64,000 nt of DNA from positions 62,001 through 126,000 of the forward strand of contig JBHYCS010000010.1 of the NCBI GenBank assembly GCA_051861445.1. The letters run 5' to 3'. The notes under the pieces are model-generated. The model saw only the letters and a list, made by a program, of their open reading frames with translations. It ran no database searches and was not told the origin of the DNA. Shown here piece after piece: positions 43,568-53,823 of the stretch. The stretch's first letter is position 1, and every line of letters starts with the position of its first letter. The position numbers were made by a program, and so were the translations under genes. This DNA comes from Parasediminibacterium sp051861445. GTDB taxonomy: Bacteria; Bacteroidota; Bacteroidia; Chitinophagales; Chitinophagaceae.

Positions 43568-46500
43568 TTATTTACCACTTGGTTTATTGGCAGGTGCAGG
43601 AACAAGAATAGTATCTTTTGGTTTAGTGGCAAACAATTCGCTAAACGTATCAAAATCTCTTTTGTACGATAAACTTACACCTTGTCTATTCCTTCTACCC
43701 AAAGTTGATCCACTAATATCTAAGCTGTTTTTACTAAATACAATGGCTCTTAATCTACCTGTTTGAGAAAGCTTAATTTCAATATTTAAATCAGGTAGCC
43801 ATTGAAAGTTTCCATTTGCAATGGTAGAACTATTGCTTACATTAAAATCTAAATCTGCACCAAAAGTTACAATGATATTATCGTTTAAAAAGCTTTTACC
43901 TACTTTAAAGGTTACGTTTGTTCTGTCTAAACGATTACTGTTTGCTGTGATGCCGCTGCTTTGATCTACAATGGAAGAACTACTATACACAGATGTACCT
44001 AAATCGAATCTTAAACTTTTATCGCCTGTAAGTTTATACAACAAATTAGATACTGCTTTATTTACTTGTTTGGTAAGTAATTGAGAAATGGTATTTACGC
44101 CCAAATTGTTTAAGTTAGTACTGTTACTTCCTGAGAGTAAGCCTTGACCATAAGGAGCAAAGGAACCAAAAACGATTAATGAAGTTGCTTGTGAAAGCAT
44201 TTCATTTTGATCTTTTTCTATTCTATTGATAAAGTCGCTAAAAACGTTATCGGTTTTTATGGGGCTATTATCGGGGAAATTTAAATCGAAATTTATTTCT
44301 GGTTTGGTGAGTTTTTCTCTAAGCTGTGCAATAACAAATACTTGACCTCTGTACGATTTGGTTGCACTACTTACAGAAACTTGTTGACCAGATAATAAAT
44401 CACTTACACTTACACGTTCTGCAGTGTATTGAGCATCAATTCTTATATCTGCTTTGTAAGGATCGCCATTCCATTCAATATAATTACCAACATTGGGTAA
44501 TAAAACAAAAGGTTTTCTGATGAATGATTGAAAGTTAAAGTTGTAGTTCCCTCTATCAATATTATATCTTCCTTTCATGGTTAAAGGAACAGTTGTACCG
44601 GCTACAATTTGTAATCTACCATTGCCAACTGCTTGGATTACATCGCCTGTTAAATCGTCTAAAATAACATCAATTTGAACTTTGTTATTGGCTGTTACAT
44701 CTAAATCAACCGTTAAATCAAACCCATCTTTTCGGCTTTCCTTTTGCATTTCTTCACCGTATTTTTTAAATACAATAAAGTCGGCTTCACCACTTTCTTT
44801 GCTTAACGAGTTTGGAATAAATATGTGAGAACTATCATTTGCTTCACCAATAATCTTCATTTTTGCCGCAGATTCTGGTCCTTTTAAACTTAAACTAGCT
44901 TTACCAATTGCCCTGCCATAAAATTGTTTATTGTCTTTTGCTTTTGTATCAATCAATAAAAGTTTATTGGTATTTACATCAAAATCAAAAGCCATGTTGG
45001 TAAATTGTTTTTCGTACAATTTGCCTCTAACATTTCCTTTGTTTTTGTATTTATCTTGGATTACAAAACTGCCAAAATCAATTCCGTCTTTTTCAAATAT
45101 AATCTCTGCACTATCTATGGTATAATATACTTGTGTAAAGTTTACTTTTAAACCAGCATTCTTCAGTTTTATTTTTCCTTCTAAATCTGGGCTAGAAGGA
45201 TTGCCTTTAATAATTAAATTACCTGTAGCTTTTCCGCTTATATCTGTAAATAAATCACCAACAAATCTTTGAACAATATTTATTTTTGAATCGCTGAGTT
45301 CGGTATTTACATACAAAGGTTGGTTGGTAGAATCTTTACTTTTGTAGTAACCCTGTACGTTAAATTTATAACCATCGTTTGGCGATTTTGCATCAAAAGT
45401 TACATCTCCAGTTTTGCTATCGTAATCGGCTTTTAAGTTTACCAAGCCTATAGAATCAGAATCAACTCTAAATTGTTCAGCTTTAAGATTGGCTGTCGCT
45501 TTAAACTTTCCATAAAAATCGTTTAACCTAATTTCTCCAGTTGCTAATCCTTCAAATAAATTCTTTTTTGAAATTAGAGAGGTTAAATCACCTAACACCA
45601 CATTTTTTAGTTTAACAATTAAATTGTTGCTATTTCCTCCATCGTTTTCTATTTCTGTTTCTACTTTAATTTCTTGAAATCCTTGTGTAAATTTTACATT
45701 TTCTGCACTCACAAAATGTTTTCTAATTACCAATTCTCCTTCTTTTTCTAAGTTCCAATTCTTTTCATTTAATACAAACGAGGAGGGTTTAAAATTTACA
45801 CGTACACCATCTTCTAAAGTGTGTACTTCTGCGTTTAAATTAGCCTCGTTTAAAGTATTTTCTGCTTTGGTTTGTATGCTTACGTTAGAATAGTCGTTAC
45901 TAGAAGTAATATTAAATGTAGTGAACGGAAAATTGAGGCTATCGCCAATAAAAATGTTGGAAATTTCACCTGCAATTTTTAAAGAATCGTAAGAGCCATC
46001 GCCTATAATAATGGCATCGCTTAATTTATATTTTTCAAAAGAAAGGGTAGGAATATTGGCTCTTAATTCAAACTTATTTTCACCTGTATTGGCACTTCCA
46101 ATAATGCTTGCATAATCTAAGCCTCGTAAACGATTGTCTATTAAACGAATGTATTTATCAAAGTCTTTGGTAAATAAAGAAATTTTAAAATCTTGTTTTA
46201 CAGGTATAGCAATTGGTGCAGCAATATAAGTAGGATAATATCTGTTTAAATAAGTTTGAAATGCATTCGGAAGATCAAGCAGTTTAAAACTTTTTCCAGA
46301 TACCGTTAATGCAAACTCATTACTAGTAAGTGTAAGCACTTTTAGGCTATCTTGGTAGCTAGCATTTAGGATTAGTGAATCGAAACTAAGTTTGTCGTTT
46401 TCATGCAGTAAATTGGCATTCAACACTTTGGCTGTACCAATAAATTCATCGATGTTAGATCCAGTAAAGTTTACGTCTATTAAACCCGTTAGTTCTACTT

Positions 46501-48361
46501 TTTCTTTGGTAAGGTTTAAATTTTTAAAGTTACTTTTTACAATATCGCCTAAAATATTAAAACTTGGTTCAGGCTTACTCATGTCTATTTGTATAGAACT
46601 AATAAAATCTAAATTCGGGTCAACAATTTTTACTTCGCCATTATAATATTTTTTTATAAAGTTGCCATTGGTTGTAATGTTGCTGTAGGCATATCCATTA
46701 AACTCTAGCGTTTTAAAATAACCATCTAACTGTGTTTGCATGTTCGATATGCTAAAGCTGCTGCCATTAATTTTACCTGTAAAATCTATCATACCTACTT
46801 GTGTGTTGTTGATAAATTTTCCTAGATTAAAATGATTGGTTTTTAAGCTTCCTGCATACGTAGGTTCTCCTTTGTTTGGAAATTTCATGGCAATATTTGC
46901 TTCAACAGCTCCAATGTTGCTACTAATTGTTCCTATTGTTTTAAAGTTGTTGATAGTGCCATCAAAATTGCCTCTAAACAAAATGGTTCCTAAGGCTTTT
47001 AAGTTGGGTTCTTTTATTTTCTTAAGTGCAGGAATTACAACTGCTAAGTCTTTTTGATTTGTTTGAATGGTTCCGTTTGAAAAAAGAATGGTTGTTTTAT
47101 CGATGTATGGCAAACCTTTCATAGCCAAATCGCCTGAAATATAGGTGGTTCCTGCAGAGCGTAGAAACAAATCTTTTACATTAAAATCGGCTACAGTACC
47201 TAAAAATTTGCCTGATATAGCCACTTCTTTTTTCCAATCTTTTAAGTCAGGAGCAAAGTAAGCAATATCGTCGCTGTTTACTTTTGAGTCTTTAAACTTT
47301 GCATCCATTACCACATTGGTTTCATAATTGGCAAAGTCTTTTTCAAAGTGTTTAAAACGCATTGCGTAATAATTACTCAACCTAGTTTTATTGGTTTGTA
47401 AAGTAAGTTTCGCTAATTCAATAATTTCTGGTGTAATTTTTAGTTGTGTTTTTAGTCGTTTTAATTCAAAACCGCATCTTTCTTTGGTAGAAATATCCAT
47501 CAATGCCTTTAGCGTATCTTTTTTAAATACAACATTTGAAAAACTACCCGTTAACTTGCTTAGTTGTAAGTTTTTATCGTCGAAATAAGGCGTATATTTT
47601 CTACCAACTACACCTGTTGCAAAAAATCCATTGTTGATGGTTAAAGAAGCAAGTTGTAAATCTATTCCTGGGTTAAAATGTAAACCAGTGTCTACCGTTA
47701 CTATTTTTTCTATTTTTTTTCGAATGCTATCAGGTCTAAAACCAGTATAGTTTTCAATTGTTACAATCGGTTTTTCTAGCAGAATGCTGTTGATGTTAAA
47801 ACTACTTTTATTAAAATCTATTTTTTCAGCATCCATTAATAAACCACCAATATGGGCTTTAATGTTTTCGCCTCTCCATTCATCTTGTTGTACAAAATGT
47901 ACATTCTTCAGGTCTACCTTTTTTAAGTCTAATACTATGTTGTTTTCTTTTTTCTTTGTAGATTTTGGACTAGAAAAATAGTTGACTAAAAATGCATAAT
48001 TCCAAGTGCTATCTTTTCTTTTTAGGTGAATGGTGGCGTCTTCTAAGCCAATATATTTTAAATCAATTTTATCTTTTAAGAAAAACCAATCTGTAATTCT
48101 TACACGTAATGCACCTGCATATAAAAGCGTATCTTTTTGTAAATCTCTTACAAGCGTTCCTTCTAAATTTAATTTGTTAAAAAATCCAATGCTTACATTT
48201 TGTATACGTACTTCAGTACCTAAATCTTTCGAAAGTTTTTTACTTGCTATTCCAACCAACCAATTCTGTACAAAACCAGTTTGTAAAGCCATTACCACTA
48301 CAAGTAGTAATGCAAGAATGAATAATATGGTACGACTGAATATTTTTAGAAATCTCTTCAA
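43568..48361 (-). CDS. tamB: TamB-like translocation and assembly module protein
   Basis: 1597 residues. A single N-terminal membrane anchor (TILFILALLLVVVMALQTGFVQNWL), a very long beta-rich repetitive region, and a C-terminal DUF490 domain (about 1230-1590; MKGRYNIDRGNYNFNFQSF, EINFDLNFPDNSPI, LFGSFAPYG-like FGSFAPYGQGLL). TamB-type proteins bridge the periplasm and help insert outer-membrane proteins or move phospholipids. No tamA-like gene is adjacent. Its 3' end lies 5 bases from the convergent PolX-like gene. Confidence 0.92.
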   Translation of the reverse strand: MKRFLKIFSRTILFILALLLVVVMALQTGFVQNWLVGIASKKLSKDLGTEVRIQNVSIGFFNKLNLEGTLVRDLQKDTLLYAGALRVRITDWFFLKDKIDLKYIGLEDATIHLKRKDSTWNYAFLVNYFSSPKSTKKKENNIVLDLKKVDLKNVHFVQQDEWRGENIKAHIGGLLMDAEKIDFNKSSFNINSILLEKPIVTIENYTGFRPDSIRKKIEKIVTVDTGLHFNPGIDLQLASLTINNGFFATGVVGRKYTPYFDDKNLQLSKLTGSFSNVVFKKDTLKALMDISTKERCGFELKRLKTQLKITPEIIELAKLTLQTNKTRLSNYYAMRFKHFEKDFANYETNVVMDAKFKDSKVNSDDIAYFAPDLKDWKKEVAISGKFLGTVADFNVKDLFLRSAGTTYISGDLAMKGLPYIDKTTILFSNGTIQTNQKDLAVVIPALKKIKEPNLKALGTILFRGNFDGTINNFKTIGTISSNIGAVEANIAMKFPNKGEPTYAGSLKTNHFNLGKFINNTQVGMIDFTGKINGSSFSISNMQTQLDGYFKTLEFNGYAYSNITTNGNFIKKYYNGEVKIVDPNLDFISSIQIDMSKPEPSFNILGDIVKSNFKNLNLTKEKVELTGLIDVNFTGSNIDEFIGTAKVLNANLLHENDKLSFDSLILNASYQDSLKVLTLTSNEFALTVSGKSFKLLDLPNAFQTYLNRYYPTYIAAPIAIPVKQDFKISLFTKDFDKYIRLIDNRLRGLDYASIIGSANTGENKFELRANIPTLSFEKYKLSDAIIIGDGSYDSLKIAGEISNIFIGDSLNFPFTTFNITSSNDYSNVSIQTKAENTLNEANLNAEVHTLEDGVRVNFKPSSFVLNEKNWNLEKEGELVIRKHFVSAENVKFTQGFQEIKVETEIENDGGNSNNLIVKLKNVVLGDLTSLISKKNLFEGLATGEIRLNDFYGKFKATANLKAEQFRVDSDSIGLVNLKADYDSKTGDVTFDAKSPNDGYKFNVQGYYKSKDSTNQPLYVNTELSDSKINIVQRFVGDLFTDISGKATGNLIIKGNPSSPDLEGKIKLKNAGLKVNFTQVYYTIDSAEIIFEKDGIDFGSFVIQDKYKNKGNVRGKLYEKQFTNMAFDFDVNTNKLLLIDTKAKDNKQFYGRAIGKASLSLKGPESAAKMKIIGEANDSSHIFIPNSLSKESGEADFIVFKKYGEEMQKESRKDGFDLTVDLDVTANNKVQIDVILDDLTGDVIQAVGNGRLQIVAGTTVPLTMKGRYNIDRGNYNFNFQSFIRKPFVLLPNVGNYIEWNGDPYKADIRIDAQYTAERVSVSDLLSGQQVSVSSATKSYRGQVFVIAQLREKLTKPEINFDLNFPDNSPIKTDNVFSDFINRIEKDQNEMLSQATSLIVFGSFAPYGQGLLSGSNSTNLNNLGVNTISQLLTKQVNKAVSNLLYKLTGDKSLRFDLGTSVYSSSSIVDQSSGITANSNRLDRTNVTFKVGKSFLNDNIIVTFGADLDFNVSNSSTIANGNFQWLPDLNIEIKLSQTGRLRAIVFSKNSLDISGSTLGRRNRQGVSLSYKRDFDTFSELFATKPKDTILVPAPANKPSGK

Positions 48362-48561
48362 AGTAGATTACATTATATTGGTAAAAATAAAGCTTACTGA
48401 TAGATGAATGTATATTTTACCATCATTTTTAACCATTTGTTTCTAGCTTTTTACCGAAACAGTTATAAAAAACGTAATTATACAATAAGGTTTATAAAGC
48501 ATTCAATTACAAATATTCCTTAAGTTGCATCAACTATAAATATTGTACCAAACTTACTTGT

Positions 48562-49596
48562 ATGAAAAAAAATGGGATAACACTCTTGTTAGTGCTTTTT
48601 GTTGTATTTGTAAATGCACAACAAAAAAAATCAAAATATGCCTTGGTAATTCATGGTGGAGCAGGCACTATTTTAAAGTCTAGCATGACACCTGAAAAAG
48701 AAAAAGCCTATACAGAAGCTTTAACATTGGCCTTAAAAACAGGAAATGAAATATTGGCAAAAGGTGGAACTGCTTTAGATGCTGTAGAGGCAAGCGTAAA
48801 AGTGTTAGAAGACAATCCATTATTTAATGCAGGAAAAGGAGCGGTTTTTACCAATGAAAGAAAAAACGAATTAGATGCTGCTATTATGAATGGTGCAAAT
48901 TCACAAGCAGGTGCTGTTGCTGGTGTTACAACCGTTAAAAACCCAATTACAGCTGCAAGAGCAGTAATGGAAAAAAGTGAACATGTATTAATGATGGGTG
49001 CAGGAGCTGATAAGTTTGCCAAGCAACAAGGTTGTGTTATTGTAGACCCATCATATTTTTATACCGAAGCTCGTTGGAAAGGTTTGCAAAAAGCAAAAGC
49101 AGAAGATAGTACTAAATCTCAATTAGATCATACAGCTCCTAAAACGCAACTCTTAAAACAAACTGCCAATAAAGATTATAAATACGGAACAGTTGGTGCT
49201 GTTGCTTTAGACATGTATGGAAATTTAGCTGCTGCTACAAGTACAGGAGGAATGACCAACAAAAAGTTTGGACGTGTAGGCGATGCTCCTATTATTGGTG
49301 CAGGAACGTATGCCGATAATGCTACTTGTGCTATTAGTTGCACAGGATGGGGTGAATATTTTATTCGATTATCAATGGCAAAAACAATTGCCGATAAAAT
49401 GGAATTTAGCAAAATGAGTTTAACAAATGCTGCTAATGAAATGGTGATGAAAAAATTACCTGCTTTAGGTGGTGATGGAGGATTAATTGCGATTGATAAA
49501 TTGGGAAATATTGCTATGCCTTTTTGTACAGAAGGAATGTACAGAGGCTATATAAAAAGTAATGGCGACATGAAAGTGGCTATTTATAAAAATTAA
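48562..49596 (+). CDS. Isoaspartyl peptidase / L-asparaginase (Ntn hydrolase)
   Basis: 344 residues with a signal peptide (MKKNGITLLLVLFVVFVNAQ). It hydrolyses isoaspartyl dipeptides and/or asparagine after self-cleavage. YALVIHGGAGTI is the N-terminal oxyanion region, and KYGTVGAVALD holds the nucleophile Thr (T210) exposed by cleavage of the G-T bond. STGGMTNKKFGRVGDAPIIGAGTYA is the substrate-binding block. Exported to the periplasm, it probably recycles damaged peptides. Monocistronic by position. Confidence 0.94.
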   Translation: MKKNGITLLLVLFVVFVNAQQKKSKYALVIHGGAGTILKSSMTPEKEKAYTEALTLALKTGNEILAKGGTALDAVEASVKVLEDNPLFNAGKGAVFTNERKNELDAAIMNGANSQAGAVAGVTTVKNPITAARAVMEKSEHVLMMGAGADKFAKQQGCVIVDPSYFYTEARWKGLQKAKAEDSTKSQLDHTAPKTQLLKQTANKDYKYGTVGAVALDMYGNLAAATSTGGMTNKKFGRVGDAPIIGAGTYADNATCAISCTGWGEYFIRLSMAKTIADKMEFSKMSLTNAANEMVMKKLPALGGDGGLIAIDKLGNIAMPFCTEGMYRGYIKSNGDMKVAIYKN

Positions 49597-49758
49597 CCCA
49601 CCATTTTTAATGCTTTCATAAGCGATAGATTGTTAAAATTTTCTTGCAATCGTAAAAATCGTTCTCTAAAATTGGGTATCTGCTTTATTTTGTAAAATTA
49701 GTTGCATAGCTAACTATTTTTTATTTAGTTTTGATTCACTAAATAACGATTGTCATTT

Positions 49759-52134
49759 ATGAAACGTACCATTCAAAAAGTAGCAGTTTTAGGAAGTGGA
49801 GTAATGGGAAGCCGTATTGCTTACCATTTTGCAGGTATTGGTGTGCAAGTTTTATTGTTAGATATTGTACCAAAAGATACACCAATTGATGCTAAGCCTG
49901 CCATCAAAAACAAAATTGTTAACGATGCTTTGGCTGCTGCAATTAAGAGTAATCCTAGTCCCGTTTTTACAAAAGACGTTGTAAAAAGAATAACTACAGG
50001 CAACTTCGACGACAATATGAAAGATATTGCTACTGTAGATTGGATTGTAGAAGTGGTAGTAGAACGATTAGATATAAAACACCAAGTTTATGAAAAGGTA
50101 GAACAGTTTCGTAAGCCAGGAACTTTGGTTACTTCTAATACATCAGGAATTCCAATTCATTTATTAAGTGAGGGTAGAAGTGAAGATTTTAAACAACATT
50201 TTTGTGGTGCTCACTTTTTTAATCCACCAAGATATTTACGTTTATTAGAAATTATTCCAACACCACATACAAAGCTAGAAATTGTAGATTTTTTAATGCA
50301 TTATGGCGATGTTTTATTGGGTAAAACCACCGTTCTCTGTAAAGACACACCTGCATTTATTGCCAATAGAATTGGTGTGTTTAGCATCATGAGCATTTTT
50401 CATGTCATGCAGCAATTACAATTAAGCATTGATGAAATTGAGGCTTTAACAGGGCCAATTATTGGTAGGCCAAAATCTGCAACTTTCCGTACAGCCGATG
50501 TTGTAGGAATTGATACGTTGGTAAAAGTAGCCAATGGTGTTGCCGAAAATTGCCCAACCGATGAAGCTAAAAATATTTTCGAAATTCCTACATGGTTACA
50601 AACAATAGTTCAAAATAATTGGTTGGGCGATAAAACAGGACAAGGATTTTTTAAGAAAAATAAATCAGCAGGTTCAAAAGAAATTTTAACCCTTAACCTG
50701 CAAACAATGGAATATGCACCACGTATAAAACCAAAGTTTGCTACACTTGAAACTGCAAAACCAATCGAAGATTTAAAGAGCAGATTAAAAGCATTGTTTG
50801 CAGGAACAGATAAAGCTGGTGAGTTTTATAAGCGTTTTCATTTTTCATTGTTTTCTTATATTTCTCATCGTATTCCAGAAATTAGCGATGAAGTTTATAG
50901 AATTGATGATGCTATGATGGCAGGCTTTGGTTGGGAAATTGGAGCTTTTGAATCTTGGGATACTGTAGGTGTTGAAAAAACTGTTGCTGCTATGAAACAA
51001 GCCGGTTATGCAGTTGCACCTTGGGTTGAAGAAATGTTAGCAAATGGTATTTCTAGTTTTTATACCATTCAATCTGGAAAACGTTTTTATTACGATGTTG
51101 CTACCAAAAAATACCAACCCATTCCTGGTGGAGATGCCTTTTTAGTGTTAAGTAACCATGCTGATAAAACGGTATGGAAAAATAGTGCTTGTAAATTGTA
51201 CGATATAGGAAACGATGTAGTGGGTTTAGAATGGAGTACCAAAATGAATAGTATTGGTGGCGAAGTTTTAGAAGGTATTCAACAGGCAATTAGCATTGCT
51301 GAAAAAAATTATAAAGGATTGGTAATTGCCAATAGTGGAGCCAATTTTAGTGCAGGTGCAAATGTGGGAATGATTTTTATGTATGCCATTGAGCAAGAAT
51401 ACGATGAGTTAGATTTTGCCATCAGGCAATTTCAAAATACGATGATGCGTGTTCGCTATTCAAGTGTTCCTGTGGTTACTGCTCCTCATGGATTAACATT
51501 AGGTGGTGGTTGCGAATTAAATTTACATGCAGATAAGGTTTGTGCAGCTGCTGAAACCTATATTGGTTTGGTAGAATTAGGGGTAGGATTAATACCTGGT
51601 GGTGGTGGCACTAAAGAATTTGTTTTAAGAGCTTCAGCAGAATTACATGATGATGAGCCTGAAACCAATACATTAAAAAAACGATTCTTTGATATTGCAA
51701 CCGCTAAAGTGGCAACGTCTGCTCATGAAGCAATGGAAATGGGTATTTTAAGAAAAGGTCAAGATACAATTGTTACCAATATTGGAAGAAGAATTGCGGT
51801 AGCAAAAGAAAGTGTATTGTCATTACACCAAGCTGGTTATGTTACACCAATTCAGAAAAAAGATATTAAAGTATTGGGACGATTGGGTTTAGGAGCTATG
51901 CTTGCTGGAATTAATGGAATGTGGCGTGGAGGTTATGCAACAGATCATGATGTTTTGGTGGCTAGAAAGTTAGCTTATGTAATGTGTGGTGGCGATTTAA
52001 GTGAACCAACTTTGGTATCAGAACAGTATTTGTTAGATTTAGAAAGAGAAGCATTTTTATCTTTATGTGGTGAACGTAAAACCTTAGAACGCATTCAAAG
52101 TGTTTTAACAAGTGGTAAGCCACTTCGTAATTAA
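49759..52134 (+). CDS. fadN: 3-hydroxyacyl-CoA dehydrogenase / enoyl-CoA hydratase (FadN type)
   Basis: 791 residues from ATG 49759 (an in-frame TTG at 49750 is unlikely). The dehydrogenase comes first (VAVLGSGVMGSRIAYHFAGIG NAD loop; HFFNPPRYLRLLEIIPT; catalytic His in this block) and the crotonase-fold hydratase is C-terminal (NSGANFSAGANVGMIF, APHGLTLGGGCELNLHAD, VGLIPGGGGTKEF). That order is FadN-like and the reverse of E. coli FadB. It does two steps of fatty acid beta-oxidation. The usual thiolase and acyl-CoA dehydrogenase partners are not adjacent. A terminator follows. Confidence 0.94.
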   Translation: MKRTIQKVAVLGSGVMGSRIAYHFAGIGVQVLLLDIVPKDTPIDAKPAIKNKIVNDALAAAIKSNPSPVFTKDVVKRITTGNFDDNMKDIATVDWIVEVVVERLDIKHQVYEKVEQFRKPGTLVTSNTSGIPIHLLSEGRSEDFKQHFCGAHFFNPPRYLRLLEIIPTPHTKLEIVDFLMHYGDVLLGKTTVLCKDTPAFIANRIGVFSIMSIFHVMQQLQLSIDEIEALTGPIIGRPKSATFRTADVVGIDTLVKVANGVAENCPTDEAKNIFEIPTWLQTIVQNNWLGDKTGQGFFKKNKSAGSKEILTLNLQTMEYAPRIKPKFATLETAKPIEDLKSRLKALFAGTDKAGEFYKRFHFSLFSYISHRIPEISDEVYRIDDAMMAGFGWEIGAFESWDTVGVEKTVAAMKQAGYAVAPWVEEMLANGISSFYTIQSGKRFYYDVATKKYQPIPGGDAFLVLSNHADKTVWKNSACKLYDIGNDVVGLEWSTKMNSIGGEVLEGIQQAISIAEKNYKGLVIANSGANFSAGANVGMIFMYAIEQEYDELDFAIRQFQNTMMRVRYSSVPVVTAPHGLTLGGGCELNLHADKVCAAAETYIGLVELGVGLIPGGGGTKEFVLRASAELHDDEPETNTLKKRFFDIATAKVATSAHEAMEMGILRKGQDTIVTNIGRRIAVAKESVLSLHQAGYVTPIQKKDIKVLGRLGLGAMLAGINGMWRGGYATDHDVLVARKLAYVMCGGDLSEPTLVSEQYLLDLEREAFLSLCGERKTLERIQSVLTSGKPLRN

Positions 52135-52157
52135 AATATTTTTCTCGTATTGAATTT

Positions 52158-52192
52158 AACTGCCAAGCAAGTTTTTTTGTTTGGCAGTTTTT
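52158..52192 (+). terminator. Terminator of fadN
   Basis: AACTGCCAA (52158-52166) pairs with TTGGCAGTT (52181-52189), followed by T residues. Confidence 0.9.
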
Positions 52193-52249
52193 GTTTTACT
52201 CAGGAACGAAGAGTCTCATTTTAACAAATCTTGCAGCTGCTTTTAAATT

Positions 52250-52894
52250 TTATAACTGCTGAGTTATTTGTATCAACGCCTGTTTACTAGCTTCAATTGC
52301 TTTTTTAATTTCCCACTTGCTTTTGTCTCTTTCTCCTACATAATTACTAACACCCCTTATTTGTAAATAGGGTATTTGCAATGAATTGCAAACATAATGT
52401 AAAGCTGCACCTTCCATACTTTCAAGTGTTGGCGAATATGCTTGTTGAATTGCCGTAATTCTATGTTGTTGAGTGGTTATTTCGTTTACCGTAATTGCTG
52501 AGGCTAATTGAATATTTTGTAGGTTAAATACATGAATATTCTTATTATCAATTCCTTTATTTGTAAATGGCAATTCATTTGTATCTATAAAACCTACATC
52601 AAACATATCTTTCCAAATTCCATTTTCTTCCACTCCTAAATCGCCAATAAATTCTCTATCTACAGCTATTACTTCTCCTAGTGGTATTTTTGTATTAAAG
52701 CAACCTGCAATTCCTATTTGAAAAACCATATCTGCAGGGTTTTGTAACAACCATTTTGTTAAACGAAAAGTGGTACTTAATAGTCCAACTCCTGTGGTCA
52801 AGTATTGTAGTTGATGGTTGCTTTTGTGTAAGATGAATGAATCTAAGTTGGCAAACTCAAACTCCGTTGCTGCAATAATCAATATATTTTTCAT
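52250..52894 (-). CDS. mqnB: Futalosine hydrolase
   Basis: 214 residues from ATG 52894 (MKNILIIAATEFEFANLDSF); a start at 52933 would add 13 atypical residues. It is a nucleosidase-fold enzyme removing hypoxanthine from futalosine in menaquinone synthesis. LTTGVGLLSTTFRLTKWL, GIAGCFNTKIPLGEVI, SMEGAALHYVC (substrate Glu) and IRGVSNYVGERDKSKW are diagnostic. With mqnD at 21436 it shows that the futalosine route operates. Confidence 0.93.
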   Translation of the reverse strand: MKNILIIAATEFEFANLDSFILHKSNHQLQYLTTGVGLLSTTFRLTKWLLQNPADMVFQIGIAGCFNTKIPLGEVIAVDREFIGDLGVEENGIWKDMFDVGFIDTNELPFTNKGIDNKNIHVFNLQNIQLASAITVNEITTQQHRITAIQQAYSPTLESMEGAALHYVCNSLQIPYLQIRGVSNYVGERDKSKWEIKKAIEASKQALIQITQQL

Positions 52895-52951
52895 TCGTTT
52901 AAAAGCTTTGTAAATGTAAAAAGTAGCCATCAATAGCTATCTTCTTGTTGT

Positions 52952-52985
52952 TTTGTTATTATTTACCAATCAATCCCTACTTTTG
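52952..52985 (+). promoter_or_regulatory. Promoter of efp
   Basis: TTTG (52952-52955) and TACTTTTG (52978-52985, exact TAnnTTTG) with 22-base spacing, 33 bases before the efp ATG. Confidence 0.6.
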
Positions 52986-53017
52986 CCCCCTCAAATTAAC
53001 TAAACAAATAACGGATT

Positions 53018-53584
53018 ATGGCAACAACTTCGGATATTTCTCGTGGTATGATTTTAAAATTAGATGGCAGCTTATATAGTGTTGTAGAATTTGGTGAAAA
53101 CAAAACAGCTAGGGCGGCTGCAAAAGTTTGGGCTAAATTAAAAGGTGTAGACAATAGCCGTAGCATTGAAAAAACATGGAATAGTGGTGAAACTGTTTAC
53201 CCTATTCGTGTAGAAAAGAAAACGTTTCAATATTTATACAAAGATGAAAGTGGATACAATTTGATGAATAATGAAACATTTGAACAAATTGTTTTGGCAG
53301 AAGAAATGATTGATGCTCCACAATATTTAAAAGATGGAAGTGAAGTTTTTGTATTTATTAATACAGAAACAGAATTGCCAATTGGTGCTGAATTACCTGA
53401 AAAAATTGTGGTTTTAATTACTTATTGTGAGCCAGGTTTAAAAGGTGATACTGCTACAAGAGCTACAAAAAGTGCCACTATTGAAACAGGAGCAACGGTT
53501 AACGTTCCTCTTTTTGTAAATGAAGGTGAATTAATTCGTATCAATACCAAAACAGGTGAATACGTAGAACGTGTAAAAGAATAA
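53018..53584 (+). CDS. efp: Elongation factor P with a non-canonical tip loop
   Basis: 188 residues, full length with three beta-barrel domains. It relieves ribosome stalling at polyproline. In most EF-Ps the domain I tip is PGKGGAF with a modified Lys. Here the aligned segment (residues 30-36) is TARAAAK, so the tip residue is Arg32 and the glycines are replaced. The rest is typical (FQYLYKDESGYNLMNNETFEQI, GATVNVPLFVNEGELIRINTKTGEYVERV). Arg32 occurs in EarP-type EF-Ps, which are rhamnosylated. Whether this one is modified cannot be seen. The accB-accC genes follow downstream. Confidence 0.95.
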   Translation: MATTSDISRGMILKLDGSLYSVVEFGENKTARAAAKVWAKLKGVDNSRSIEKTWNSGETVYPIRVEKKTFQYLYKDESGYNLMNNETFEQIVLAEEMIDAPQYLKDGSEVFVFINTETELPIGAELPEKIVVLITYCEPGLKGDTATRATKSATIETGATVNVPLFVNEGELIRINTKTGEYVERVKE

Positions 53585-53823
53585 TTGTATACAAGCTGAA
53601 ATTTAAAGAAGGGATAACGAATGTTGTTCCTTCTTTGTTTTATATCCAAAATGGTTGAAAAAAACTCGTTTTGGGCTGTTTTTTACCGAAAATGGGCTAA
53701 TTTATCAACATTTCTTGCATTTTCCGTTAAATAATGGCTATTTTGCCGCCTCTAAATAAATCAGAAAAATTGACTGTACTCAATTTAAAATAAATCGATT
53801 ACTTACCCCAAAAAATCTCCTCT

